DNA of 55,683 nucleotides, from the NCBI GenBank assembly GCA_030831125.1, contig JAURLQ010000099.1:1-55683 (forward strand), written 5' to 3'. Every line of letters begins with the position of its first letter. Position 1 is the first letter of the stretch. Under the pieces are notes generated by a model. It was not told the DNA's origin and ran no database searches. It saw nothing but the letters and a program-made list of their open reading frames with translations. The DNA comes from Gammaproteobacteria bacterium (GTDB lineage: Bacteria; Pseudomonadota; Gammaproteobacteria; Pseudomonadales; Pseudohongiellaceae). Positions 1-9,600 of the stretch are shown here, in pieces. The translations under genes were made by a program, and so were the position numbers.

Positions 1-389
1 ATTGTCTGATGATAGTAGTGATATCGGGCCGTGGTGGGACCTGTGAATTCCAGATACTGGTTCATCGTGAAGTGGCGCATTGTTATGATTTCACCTTTTG
101 CCCGGCGCTCGTCATGGCCCTGTTTGATATCGGTAATCATCTTGTGCAGGGCATCACGACCCTTTGTCTGGCCAAAGGCCCCATCTTCTGTAAACAGGTT
201 GACGTAGGCATCCGCGTCGTAGGTATCCAGCATACGGTCGTAACTCCACATCAGCTTTTCAATTGCTGCGCGGTCTTCTGCCGAGCCGACAATGACATCG
301 GTAGTTGACTTGGCAGTGGCAGGCAGGGCCTGCAAGGCTAACAGGGCCAGCAGGGCTGCAGTCAGGGTGAGCTTGGCGTTTCTGGACAT
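1..389 (-). CDS. SnoaL/NTF2-like secreted protein, C-terminus cut off by window edge
   Basis: Reading leftwards from the ATG at 389-387 gives an open frame that runs off the window after about 129 codons. The first 26 or so residues (MSRNAKLTLTAALLALLALQ, then ALPATA) form a signal peptide. The mature part starts with DRAAIEKLMWSYDRMLDTYD followed by ADAYVNLFTEDGAFG, the usual first helix and strand of SnoaL-like/NTF2-fold proteins. Members of this fold include ketosteroid-isomerase-like enzymes and many proteins of unknown role; the substrate cannot be told here. A GAGGGA ribosome-binding site lies just upstream of the start. The exported location is inferred from the signal peptide. Confidence 0.75.
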   Translation of the reverse strand, partial: MSRNAKLTLTAALLALLALQALPATAKSTTDVIVGSAEDRAAIEKLMWSYDRMLDTYDADAYVNLFTEDGAFGQTKGRDALHKMITDIKQGHDERRAKGEIITMRHFTMNQYLEFTGPTTARYHYYHQT

Positions 390-908
390 CAGGAGTCCCT
401 CATGATTGGCAATGAATGTTGTTGATGTTATGGCTCATTGTTTTTGTATCTGTTGACAGTAACCGATTGGACAACATAATTTCAATGGCAGGCAACCCAG
501 GGTGTGTGTTTCAGTTTGAATATTGGGAGATTCTTGCTGAGGCTGGATTGCAGTAATAGCTTGAGCGACCGTCTGCGGCAGGAAGCCGCAGTCGAGCCCC
601 CATGGATGGGTTCACGGCGTGTCGCGAAAACTATTACTGCAATCCAGCCAAATTTGATGGTCTTTATTCAAACTGAGACAATACCCAACACAGGTCGGGG
701 TAGCCCCCTGTCGCACAGTCTGTAAGTACAACCTGACAGTACAGCCTTTTTTGTCAGTAACAGGTGCCAAACAAACACAATTTCCGACTCGACCTTGGCG
801 AATTACCCGGGTAAAGTCGCATACCATGTTTTCATCCATTCCACATGTTACAGGTGACAAACCCACAGTGGCCCACCCGTAACTGTTACCAGTACAGAAA
901 CCAGTATA
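390..908. other. Divergent intergenic region, 519 bp, with one long hairpin element
   Basis: No credible gene. It separates the starts of a leftward SnoaL-like gene and a rightward DUF5916 gene, so it must hold both promoters. Positions 511-676 are taken up by a long hairpin repeat described separately. From 690 to 908 I see no clear operator, riboswitch or RNA gene. Confidence 0.6.
511..676. repeat. Long intergenic hairpin element, copy 1 (core in minus orientation)
   Basis: The inner arms 541-559 and 631-649 are a perfect 19-bp inverted repeat. The outer arms 511-521 and 666-676 are a perfect 11-bp inverted repeat containing GTTTGAA/TTCAAAC. Unpaired stretches of 19 and 16 nt lie between inner and outer arms. 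The 71-nt core (560-630) is, in reverse complement, nearly identical to the core at 32076-32147. It can itself fold: GCGAC pairs with GTCGC at its base, and CTGCGGC/GCCGCAG forms an internal hairpin. The inner arm sequences do not recur elsewhere in the window. No transposase is nearby. Confidence 0.8.
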
Positions 909-3128
909 GTGAGAAAGTCAAACATCCGCCTGATGTTCAAGGCCCTGCTGTTCATCCTGATGCCCGCAATGCTGCCCATGGCCGAGGCGCAAAACAATGC
1001 CGGCGTGGAAGACAAGCGAGTTCGGGCCGTCAAGGTTGAGACCCCCCCCGTTATTGACGGCATCCTCGACGACGCTGTCTGGGCTCTGGCCGAACCCATT
1101 TCCGATTTTCACCAGATTCGCCCCGGCGATATGGCTCCCACTTCCGAGGCTACCGAGGTGCGCATCGTCTATACCAACGACGCCATTTACATTGCCGCAA
1201 AAATGGATGACAGCAACCCGGAGCTGATCGCCACCCCGACTTTCCGTCACGGACAGGGCCTGGGTCCCGATGATCGCCTGATCGTGATCCTTGATCCGTT
1301 CAACACCCGCCGGACCGGGTACCGCTTCGAAACCAACCTCAATGGCGTTCGCCATGACGCCCTCTACACCACGGTGAACAACTTTGACGCCAACTGGTCC
1401 ACAATCTGGGACGTGCAGACCAGCACCTACGAAAACGGCTGGATCGCAGAAATTGAAATCCCCTTCATGTCACTGCCCATGGATCCGACCACCGAAGAAT
1501 GGGGCTTCAACTTCGGTAGAGGTATCCGGCGCCGTAACGAGGAAATGGCATGGGTGTCCTTCAACCGACAATTCAATCCCAGCATCGCCGGCAGTCTCAC
1601 CGACATGCGCGACATGGACCAGGGCATGGGTATCGAGATCGTGCCTTCGGTTGCAGTCGTGCAATCAAAAAATTATGTCACCGGTGCAAATGACGATCAG
1701 CTCAATCCGTCTCTTGATGCCTTTTACCGGCTGACGCCATCGTTGAACGCCGCATTGACGGTGAATACGGACTTTTCTGCCGTTGAGGTAGACAACCGAC
1801 AAGTCAACCTGGACCGCTTCAACCTGTTCTTTCCGGAACGCCGCCGCTTTTTCCTCAATGACGCAGATCTGTTCCAGTTCGGCAATATCGGCAACACCGG
1901 CAATCAGGCTTCCAGTGATGCTGCTGAACAGAACGGGCGTCCCTATTTTTCCCGCAATATAGGCCTGGGCCCCGGCGGAACGCCGGTGGATATCAGCTAT
2001 GGTGGCCGCATAAGCGGCCGTGTGGGACGCTGGAACATCGGCACCCTGGCCATTCAGCAGGATGGTTTCGGCGCGGTTGATCCATCCAGCCTGTTCATCA
2101 GCCGCATCTCAGCCAATGTGCTCGCCGAGTCCAACCTCGGCTTTATCATCACAGACGGCGACCCGTCCTCCAATGAGGACAACTCTGTTTTTGGTCTCGA
2201 CTTCCGTTACCTCAACACCCGATTGTCCAGTGGCCTGGCTCTGGAAGGCGATGCCTGGTTCATGGCATCAGACTCTCCTGGCACCAACACAGACAATGCT
2301 GCCTGGGGACTGGGTCTGCGCAGCCCGAACAACCAGGGCTTGCGTGGTGGTTTTGGGGTCAAGGAAATCCAGGACAACTTCAATCCTGCCATGGGTTTCG
2401 TGAACAACACCGGCATCCGCGACTGGAAAGCCGACATCGGCTATACCTGGTTCAGGGCAGGCAGCTACCTGCAGCAGATCCAGATGGGCTGGGATGCCCA
2501 GCGTGTCAATTTCATAGATGGAGGTCTGCAAACCGAACGTATCCGCTACACCCTGATCGAGGCCAATACCAACAGCCGCGACAACTTCCGGCTGCGGGTC
2601 GCCACCAACAAGGAAGTAGTAACAAGACCGTTTACGGTTTACCGTGAACCCGGCCGTGTCATACAGATCCAACCGGGACGATATGATTTCAATCGTCGCG
2701 GCTTCCGACTGCAAAGTGGCAACCAGCGACCGATATCGTTCTTCCTTGATGGCGGTATTGGTGGCTATTACAACGGCAGCAGAGACAACCTCAGCACCAA
2801 CATCCGCCTGCAGGGCAACAAATACATCATTGAAGCCGGTTACGAATACAATGACATAACCCTGCCCCAGGGTGATTTCATCACCCGTCTGGTAAGCCTC
2901 AACACCCAGTATGCCTTCACCCCGAACCTCTACTGGGTGAGCCTGGTGCAATACGACAATATCTCTGAACTGTTGGGTATCAATACCCGCCTGCAGTGGA
3001 TCCCCAAAGCCGGGCAGGAAGGCTTTATTGTGATCAACTACAACATGGAAGACACCGACAAGGACAACGACTTTACGGCCCTGACCCGCGACCTGAGCCT
3101 GAAGTTCACCTATACATTCCGGTTCTAG
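909..3128 (+). CDS. DUF5916 outer-membrane protein with CBM9-like N-terminal domain
   Basis: A 739-residue exported protein. After a signal peptide ending near MAEAQ, residues about 40-210 form a carbohydrate-binding-family-9-like domain (VIDGILDDAVW, then NGWIAEIEIPF) typical of DUF5916 proteins. The rest has alternating aromatic/polar strands and ends in YTFRF, a terminal Phe consistent with an outer-membrane beta-barrel inserted by the Bam machinery. Family members are common in marine and environmental Gram-negatives and their function is unknown; sugar binding is only inferred from the fold. The start used is GTG at 909. An ATG at 933 (MFKALLF) would leave a shorter but still plausible signal peptide and cannot be excluded. 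Confidence 0.82.
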   Translation: MRKSNIRLMFKALLFILMPAMLPMAEAQNNAGVEDKRVRAVKVETPPVIDGILDDAVWALAEPISDFHQIRPGDMAPTSEATEVRIVYTNDAIYIAAKMDDSNPELIATPTFRHGQGLGPDDRLIVILDPFNTRRTGYRFETNLNGVRHDALYTTVNNFDANWSTIWDVQTSTYENGWIAEIEIPFMSLPMDPTTEEWGFNFGRGIRRRNEEMAWVSFNRQFNPSIAGSLTDMRDMDQGMGIEIVPSVAVVQSKNYVTGANDDQLNPSLDAFYRLTPSLNAALTVNTDFSAVEVDNRQVNLDRFNLFFPERRRFFLNDADLFQFGNIGNTGNQASSDAAEQNGRPYFSRNIGLGPGGTPVDISYGGRISGRVGRWNIGTLAIQQDGFGAVDPSSLFISRISANVLAESNLGFIITDGDPSSNEDNSVFGLDFRYLNTRLSSGLALEGDAWFMASDSPGTNTDNAAWGLGLRSPNNQGLRGGFGVKEIQDNFNPAMGFVNNTGIRDWKADIGYTWFRAGSYLQQIQMGWDAQRVNFIDGGLQTERIRYTLIEANTNSRDNFRLRVATNKEVVTRPFTVYREPGRVIQIQPGRYDFNRRGFRLQSGNQRPISFFLDGGIGGYYNGSRDNLSTNIRLQGNKYIIEAGYEYNDITLPQGDFITRLVSLNTQYAFTPNLYWVSLVQYDNISELLGINTRLQWIPKAGQEGFIVINYNMEDTDKDNDFTALTRDLSLKFTYTFRF

Positions 3129-3224
3129 TCAGGGTGCCCCACAAGCATGATGAATGTGCATTTTCCACATGGTGCAAGGACACTGCCAATGCGCTTGAGA
3201 TTCACTCCCGGTTTCAGGATCAGG

Positions 3225-3258
3225 GCCGGCCATGTGGCTGCATGCAGTTATGGCCGGC
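3225..3258. terminator. Possible bidirectional terminator hairpin
   Basis: Perfect 9-bp arms GCCGGCCAT/ATGGCCGGC enclose a 16-nt loop, between the convergent ends of the DUF5916 gene (3128) and the minus-strand gene ending at 3275. There is no clear T-tract on either side, so termination is inferred mainly from position. Confidence 0.4.
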
Positions 3259-3274
3259 AACTCACTGACTGAGT

Positions 3275-4102
3275 CTATGGCGCGTCTTCTCCTTCAGGCG
3301 GCGTCCAGGGTTTGATCGAGCCGGTTGCAAGATTCTCCAGATTCCCTTCCATGCAGGAGTATTCCAGCATCTTGATCTGCAGCGGCTCAAGCGGCCAGGT
3401 ATTGTGAATCGTGAAAGGTTCCGTATAGGTTTTCGGGTCTTCGACTGTAAAGGTGTGTTCAATCGTGCCGAAATTGACGCGTTTGAATGTTTGGGTGAAC
3501 TTGGCCTGACTACTGATCGGATGACCAATCGTGTCCAGCTTGATATAGCCATTCATGTTGGTCGTTTCGACAACCAGCGTGTCCCCATCCCAGTGGCCCA
3601 CCGAGTCTCCCCACCAGGTGGGAAACATATTGGGATCATGCGGACGCCCGTCGAGATACACAGTATGAAACCAGGTATCCTGCTCTGCCAGCACCAACAG
3701 AAGATCTTCGGTGTGAACGAACCGCATCAATCGTGGGCCGTGCACCGTACGTGACCAGCCAAATGGCAGGCAGCTGCCCGCATAATCCCCCTGGTTGACC
3801 GGATCGTAGTTGTCCCACTGACGCTGTCCCCATGCAGTGTATGGCATCTGTGCAACGTATCCCGGAATCCGGGTATCTGTGATATCCCCCCGACGCGTTG
3901 TATTCCACTGCCCGGAAAAATCGGGTTTGCCGCTCGCAAGCCGTGGTACCGGCCCATTCATATCCGGAAACGGCACGCCATACTTGTACCAGCCATCAAC
4001 CGTGGTTACCTGGGACTGCGCCTGTACGGAAGCGGGAGTCGATACCAGTAACAAGGCAGCCATGGCACTGGCCGCTACCGTCATAAACATGCGTGTCTTC
4101 AT
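3275..4102 (-). CDS. Secreted protein of unknown function, paralogue of the 4858-5640 product
   Basis: 275 residues with a signal peptide (MKTRMFMTVAASAMAALLLV, cleaved near VQAQ). The mature protein has LASGKPDFSGQW, then DGRPHD, PTWWGDSVGHWDGDTLVVET, and a C-terminal PFTIHNTWPLEP...LEYSCMEGN. The same motifs occur in the same order in the product of 4858-5640, so the two are paralogues. I do not recognise a named enzyme family. In this window each copy sits beside a DUF6152 gene: this one is divergent from 4326-4736, and the other is downstream of 5733-6131. A strong GGGGGAT ribosome-binding site precedes the ATG at 4102. The protein is probably periplasmic; its function is unknown. Confidence 0.75.
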   Translation of the reverse strand: MKTRMFMTVAASAMAALLLVSTPASVQAQSQVTTVDGWYKYGVPFPDMNGPVPRLASGKPDFSGQWNTTRRGDITDTRIPGYVAQMPYTAWGQRQWDNYDPVNQGDYAGSCLPFGWSRTVHGPRLMRFVHTEDLLLVLAEQDTWFHTVYLDGRPHDPNMFPTWWGDSVGHWDGDTLVVETTNMNGYIKLDTIGHPISSQAKFTQTFKRVNFGTIEHTFTVEDPKTYTEPFTIHNTWPLEPLQIKMLEYSCMEGNLENLATGSIKPWTPPEGEDAP

Positions 4103-4325
4103 TGTTTATCCCCCTGGATCTATGCATTTTGCTTTTTGATGTGTATTTTTCGATCAGAGCGTTATTTTTACGGCAAGGATACAGCGTGCCTTGACCGGGT
4201 CAAGGACTCCCTGCAAGGGCTGTCCATTGACTTCACAGCTGTCCTCCGCGATATTCGCCGGTGAAGCAGTAGAATTGGAGTCTGGGCTTTTAGTGGCCAA
4301 TTGTAAATTTCAGGGGATGGGAACA

Positions 4326-4736
4326 ATGAAAAGAAATCCATGTTATGCGCTCGTAGCAGGTATCGGTCTTCTGATTGGCGCAACAACTGCGGTTGCGCAT
4401 CATTCGTTTGAGGCAGAGTTCGACGCGAACAGCCCAATCGAATTCACGGGTACCGTCAAAACAGTCGAATGGGTAAATCCGCATGGCTTCATGCATGTTG
4501 ATGTGACCAACGAAGATGGAACGGTTGCGACATACAGGATAATTATCGGCGCGCCGATCAGCCTCTACCGCCAGGGGTGGAACAAGGATTCAGTATTGCC
4601 CGGGACTGTCGTCAGCTTCAAAGGAAGTCGGGCGAGGAACCCGAATTCCAGAAATGTGGACGGCGTAGTGAAGGGGCCGGACGGTCAGGAGCTGTGGAGA
4701 GGCACAGGACCCAGAGGGTCACTTTTGTCTGAGTGA
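4326..4736 (+). CDS. DUF6152 family exported protein
   Basis: 136 residues. The ATG at 4326 is chosen because it starts a clean signal peptide (MKRNPCYALVAGIGLLIGAT, cleaved near AVAHH) after a CAGGGGATGGGA purine-rich site; longer in-frame starts give no plausible leader. The mature protein begins HHSFEAEFDANSPIEFTGTV and continues KTVEWVNPHGFMHVDV, the DUF6152 signature of a small beta-rich periplasmic domain of unknown role. It is paralogous to the product of 5733-6131. It diverges from the secreted-protein gene at 3275-4102, with 223 bp between the two starts for a shared regulatory region. Confidence 0.8.
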   Translation: MKRNPCYALVAGIGLLIGATTAVAHHSFEAEFDANSPIEFTGTVKTVEWVNPHGFMHVDVTNEDGTVATYRIIIGAPISLYRQGWNKDSVLPGTVVSFKGSRARNPNSRNVDGVVKGPDGQELWRGTGPRGSLLSE

Positions 4737-4821
4737 ACCACTCCGGGGTTTGCATCCTGCTGGCTAACCAATTGGTTCCCGGCAGCCTGCTGCGCCTCTT
4801 GGCTGTTATGGGTTTCAGATC

Positions 4822-4852
4822 AGGGGTTAGAGCCCAAGGGCTCTGAACCCCT
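4822..4852. terminator. Terminator-like hairpin between convergent genes
   Basis: Arms AGGGGTTAGAGCCC and GGGCTCTGAACCCCT pair with one bulged base and a 2-nt loop. It lies between the rightward DUF6152 gene (stop at 4736) and the leftward gene whose stop begins at 4858. It is strong as a stem but lacks a good T-tract; bidirectional use is inferred. Confidence 0.5.
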
Positions 4853-4857
4853 CTCAC

Positions 4858-5640
4858 TCATTCGGCAACGATTCCACCAGCAACACCGTACTGATTGTTC
4901 TCGATACAGATGTATTCAAGGATATCACTGCCCGGCCGAGCCAGTTTGGCGGTATAGCTGAGCGTGAAAGGCGCAGTATAGGCACCTGGATCATCAATGG
5001 TCACTTCCCGCTGCAAGGTTGAATAATCGGTGCGGGTCCAGCGCTCGACCAGATGCAGCTGCTCAGTGTGTACGGTGCCGCCCACATCCAGCCAGAAAAT
5101 ATCATTCAGGCCTATCGTGTCTATTACCAGAGTATTGCCTTCCCAATGACCAATGGAATGCCCGTACCAGGTGGGCCGAGGGTCTTCCGGATGCGGACGG
5201 CCATCCATGAAAATCTGCCGGTAGGTATGCGCGTTACCCTCCTGGAGCATAAAAATGTGCGTTGCATTGACTGTCGGATGCTGCACGAAACGCCACGCAA
5301 AGCCCCCGGTAATGCGCAGAGGGCCTCCGGGCATGCACCAGTTGTAGGGATCTTCTCCCGGATCGCGGGCAAGATATTTGTCCCGTGCCCAGGGTTGCAT
5401 CAGGCTGTCCAGCGCACCTGCCGGGAGCAGATCTTCCGCCCTGCCAGCGCCACCATCTATCCAGACACCAGACAGATCTACAGTGCCATCAGCCAGCATG
5501 GGAACCGGGATTTCAGCTGTATCTTCGACAGTGGGTGGCCCATTGGCGCCCCCGACCCGGCGCAGCAATTCCTGCGCCACCAGTATCTGGGGCAGGCATA
5601 GCAGCAACAAAAGTGCCAGGGTCGATGAAGGTTTGTGCAT
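4858..5640 (-). CDS. Secreted protein of unknown function, paralogue of the 3275-4102 product
   Basis: 260 residues with a signal peptide (MHKPSSTLALLLLLCLPQIL, cleaved near VAQ). It shares the motif order of the 3275-4102 product: ADGTVDLSGVW near residue 50, DGRPHPEDPRPTWYGHSIGH, WEGNTLVIDT, PGAYTAPFTL and ILEYICIENN. It lies 92 bp downstream of a DUF6152 gene on the same strand and is probably co-transcribed with it. AAGAGGAT precedes the ATG at 5640. The family has no accepted function that I know. The conserved Trp/His/Gly-rich centre suggests a ligand or active site, but that is only inference. Confidence 0.75.
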   Translation of the reverse strand: MHKPSSTLALLLLLCLPQILVAQELLRRVGGANGPPTVEDTAEIPVPMLADGTVDLSGVWIDGGAGRAEDLLPAGALDSLMQPWARDKYLARDPGEDPYNWCMPGGPLRITGGFAWRFVQHPTVNATHIFMLQEGNAHTYRQIFMDGRPHPEDPRPTWYGHSIGHWEGNTLVIDTIGLNDIFWLDVGGTVHTEQLHLVERWTRTDYSTLQREVTIDDPGAYTAPFTLSYTAKLARPGSDILEYICIENNQYGVAGGIVAE

Positions 5641-5732
5641 GGTGCTATCCTCTTGGTCAAGGCTACGCTAATCAGGCAAGGCTGACCCTGCCGTCAGATC
5701 AGATCAGAGCAATCTGAAGTTTCTATGCGGTT

Positions 5733-6131
5733 TCAGTCACGGGGCTGGTCAACAAACAATGACTGCCCATCATCGGTTCTGATGGCGCTGGCAATAGCCC
5801 TTTCGGTAACTGCGCGTCCTCCAAAACCTTCAATGGTAATGGTATCGCCAATGTTGATGGTGCGGCGTGACCAGCCACCGCGTTCCAGCGACAGCACACT
5901 GGCCATCTCGAAATTCCAGGCCGTAGTCTGGCCGCTGCTATCAGTGCTGTCGATATAGATATGCACATGCGGGTTGGTCCATTCAACTTTGGTCACAAGA
6001 CCTTTCACCTCTACCTTCTTGTTGGCATCGTATTCCGAGGTCCAGGAGTGATGGGCTTGCACCGGGAAAGTGCTGATACCAACAGACAGCAACAGCATGC
6101 GGACGAGAATATTCAGTGTCAGTTTTTTCAT
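5733..6131 (-). CDS. DUF6152 family exported protein
   Basis: 132 residues from the ATG at 6131, which gives a signal peptide (MKKLTLNILVRMLLLSVGIS, cleaved near VQAHH). The mature N-terminus HHSWTSEYDANKKVEVKG, followed by VTKVEWTNPHVHIYID, matches the DUF6152 signature seen also at 4326-4736. A longer in-frame start at 6206 adds 25 residues without leader character. It is the first gene of a two-gene unit with 4858-5640. The 240 bp upstream contain the 15-bp palindrome CAGATTCAGAATCTG at 6282-6296, a possible operator with no other support. Confidence 0.8.
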   Translation of the reverse strand: MKKLTLNILVRMLLLSVGISTFPVQAHHSWTSEYDANKKVEVKGLVTKVEWTNPHVHIYIDSTDSSGQTTAWNFEMASVLSLERGGWSRRTINIGDTITIEGFGGRAVTERAIASAIRTDDGQSLFVDQPRD

Positions 6132-6371
6132 ATGGCAGGCCTGCTTGTGACAGTAAAAAGATTGCTGGCAGGCAGGATAACTGCAGATTGGCAAATAGTC
6201 ATGCAATGGCAGCCCGGATCAGTAATTAAAGTGGGTGACCTTTGTTTTTACATTTTTTTTGTGACCTGTATCTGTGGCATTCAGATTCAGAATCTGTTCC
6301 GGATAATCAGTCAGATCCTGTGATCAAGCGCAGGGCCCTTTGATGTCATGTGAAGCAAGTTCCCTCCCAGT

Positions 6372-6665
6372 TCAGTCAATCCGCCCGCTGTTGATGACCG
6401 GCTGCAACCACCACACCACATCCCTGCCGACAGATTCCCTGATGCCTGCAAGTACCTGATCGGCGGCTTCCTGCTCGAGCAGCATTTCTATCTGCAGGCG
6501 TTTGCGACGACCACTGACCTGTTCTGAAAGAGACAGATTGCCATGTATACCGTGTCCTCTTACCTGATAGGAAGTGAAACCCTCAATATCCACAAGACCC
6601 AACAGATAATCCACCATGTCTTCTTCCAGTTCAGGGTTGAAATTCATGACCAGCAGAACCTTCAT
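6372..6665 (-). CDS. DUF3240 family protein, companion of the RND efflux operon
   Basis: 97 residues, cytoplasmic and small, beginning MKVLLVMNFNPELEEDMVDY. DUF3240 proteins are PII/CutA-like in size and usually sit next to heavy-metal RND efflux genes, as here. The ATG is separated from the RND stop codon by a single base. Its AAGGAGGTG ribosome-binding site lies within the last codons of the RND gene, so the two are almost certainly translated together. A role in sensing or modulating metal efflux is inferred from context only. Confidence 0.8.
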   Translation of the reverse strand: MKVLLVMNFNPELEEDMVDYLLGLVDIEGFTSYQVRGHGIHGNLSLSEQVSGRRKRLQIEMLLEQEAADQVLAGIRESVGRDVVWWLQPVINSGRID

Positions 6666-6666
6666 C

Positions 6667-9600
6667 TCACACCTCCTTCAACTCAGTGTCGCTGTGAAAG
6701 TGCCGGTAGACTATCGGCAACAGGAACAGGGTGAGCAGTGTTGAACTGATCAGACCACCCACTACCACGATTGCCAGAGGCTTCTGGATTTCCGACCCCG
6801 GACCGGTAGCCAGCAGCAGCGGTACCAGGCCCAGTGCGCAGATTGATGCTGTCATCATGACCGGGCGCAGCCTGCGCATAGCCCCTTCCCTGACCACCTC
6901 GGCAAGCGCCATGCCACGGGCAGCGAGATAATTGAAGTGCGACATCATGACCACACCATTGAGTACGGCTATACCCAATAGTGCAATAAACCCGACTGAG
7001 GCCGGCACGGAAATATAGCCTCCGGTCAGCCACAAGGCCATCAGGCCGCCTGTCAGGGCGAAGGGAATGTTGGACAGAATGATAAAGGTCTGTTTCAGGG
7101 AACGGAAAGTCAGGAACAGGATGAATGCAATCAATAGAAGCGCTACCGGAATGACAGTACCAAGCCGGGCAGCCGCACGCTGCTGGTTTTCAAACTCACC
7201 GCCCCACTCCAGGGTATAACCTTCCGGCAAGGCTAACTGATCGGCAACAGCCTGTCGGGCTTCATCAACAAAGCCTACCAGATCACGCCCTTCCACGTTC
7301 GTGCGAATAACCGAAAAGCGTTGTCCTGACTCCCGGGAAATGGTCACCGGCCCTTCTACCCTCTCAATACGGGCCAGTTCAGATAACGGCAATGTATTGC
7401 CGTTATTGAGAGTAATGAGGTCATGGCTCAACTGGACCTTGCCATCACCCCTTAGCGTCGGATATCTCAGCATAAGCGGTACACGGGCGCTACCCTCAAT
7501 AACAGTACCTGCCCGCAAGCCTTCCACTTCAGCCCGGAGTCTATCCTGCAAGGCTTCTGCGTCCAGGCCCAGTTGTCCCGCCCTTACACGATCAACACTC
7601 ACTTGCAGGTACTGGGCACCTTCATTGAGCGTAGCAATGGTATCAATGCTACCGGGTACAGTACTGATTACCTCCGAGAGTTTCTGGGCATATTCATTGA
7701 GCAGGTTCAGATCACTGCCGAATAGTTTCACGGCGACATCACCGCGGGAACCTGTCAGCATTTCGGAAACACGCATGTCTATGGGCTGTGTGAAACCGAA
7801 GTTGATGCCGGAAAAACCTTCCATGACGCTGCGCAATCTCTCTTCAAGCTCTGCCTTGTCAGGGTTGGCCCATTCATCCAGAGGTCGCAATTGCAGGAAC
7901 ATGTCGGTTTCATTCAAGCCCATCGGATCCATACCGATTTCATCTGAACCACTTCGGGAAACCACACGCAGCACTTCAGGTGCAGCCTCAAGTATGGCCT
8001 GCTCAACCTGCTCTACCATACGGGTCATCGTGGTCAGATTGATGGAGGGAATGGCTTCAAGCTGGATGATCAGGTCCCCTTCATCCATGGTCGGCATGAA
8101 AGTCTTGCCCACCAGCGGAAAAATCATCACTGTGGCAAGCAGCAGTGCTGCTGCAACAGCCAGTACCGCTTTGGGTACTGCCAGGGCCTTGTCCAGCAGG
8201 GGACGATACAGTTTTGCCAGTGTGCGGGTAAGCCAGGGATCATCGTGACCATCAGCCTTGACAGACCATGAGGCAATAACAGGAATAAGCGTCATGGAAA
8301 GCACCAGAGAACCAAGCAGCGCAAACACAATGGTCATGGTGACCGGACGGAACAGTTTACCCTCAAGTCCTTCTAGAGAAAGCAGCGGCAAAAATACAAT
8401 AACGATAATCAGGATACCGGAAGTAACCGGTACTGCCACATCTTTTACTGCCCGGAAAATCAGGTGTAGCTTCGGCAATGGGCTGCGCTGTTCTTCTGCT
8501 CGCTGAAGTGTGGATACCACATTTTCCACAATCACGATGGATGAATCGACCAGCATCCCGATCGCAATCACCAGACCACCCAGGCTCATGAGGTTTGCAG
8601 ACATGCCAATCTGTCCCATCAGAATGAAGGTAAACAGTGCTGATAGTGGCAATACTGCTGCAACCGTGAGCGCAGCCCTGACGTTACCAAGGAACAGGCC
8701 CAGCAGCACAACAACCAGCACAACAGCTTCAATCAGAGCGCGTGAAACAGTAGAAACCGCCCCGCTGATAAGCACGCTGCGATCGTAAAAAATACTGGTT
8801 GTCACGCCTTCGGGCAAGGTTGCTTCAAGTGCCTGCAGTTTTTCACGCACACCACGCACCACTTCTTCGGCATTTGCACCGCGAAGCCCGATTACCAGCC
8901 CCTGCACCGCTTCTCCTGTGCCATCTGCTGTAACACTGCCATAGCGTTCCAGTGTGCCCATTTCCACATCGGCAATTTCATACAGGGGTACTCTGGTACC
9001 AAACGGATTTTCTATGCGGATATTGCGTATGTCTTCAAGGCTACCCACTGCACCTTCCACACGCACCAGTATGGCCTCTTCACCCTGGTCTATCCTGCCC
9101 GCACCATCGTTGCGATTGTTCAGCTCGAGGGCGCTGACAATATCCTCGTTGCTGAAATGCAGCAGGGCCATACTCTCCCGACGGGGAGTCACACTGTAGG
9201 TCCTGACATAGCCACCCAGGGAATTCACATCCGCCACACCGGGCACAGTGCGTAGAGCCGGACGTATGGTCCAGTCAAGCAGAAAACGTTTTTCAGTCAG
9301 TGTCAGCGTGTCGCTTTCAATGGTGAACATGAACATGTCGCCAAGTGGCGTACTCATCGGCGCAAGACCACCACTGATGTTGCCCGGCAGATCTCCCCAG
9401 ACATTTGAAAGCCGTTCGGATACCTGCTGGCGTGCCCAGTAGATATCGGTGCCTTCCTCGAAATCCAGAGTAATGGAACTTAGTGCATACTTGGAAATTG
9501 AGCGCAGGATTTCCTGACGCGGAATACCCAGCAGCTCCACTTCGACCGGGCTGGTAATCAGGGTTTCAACCTCTTCAGGTGTCATACCCGGCGACTTGAT

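Noticed and set aside
9-308. 99-codon plus-strand frame at the left edge
   Set aside because: The minus strand here encodes a clear signal-peptide-bearing SnoaL-like protein; the plus frame is its shadow.
511-676. Insertion sequence or integron attC site
   Set aside because: No transposase or integrase nearby, no flanking direct repeat seen, and the outer box GTTTGAA does not match the attC core consensus GTTRRRY.
6282-6296. 15-bp palindrome CAGATTCAGAATCTG as an operator
   Set aside because: A single occurrence with no second site or conservation evidence; mentioned only as a possibility under the DUF6152 gene.
7301-8248. 315-codon frame on the plus strand
   Set aside because: It is antisense to the RND pump gene, Ser/Arg-rich, and explained by the codon bias of the real gene on the other strand.
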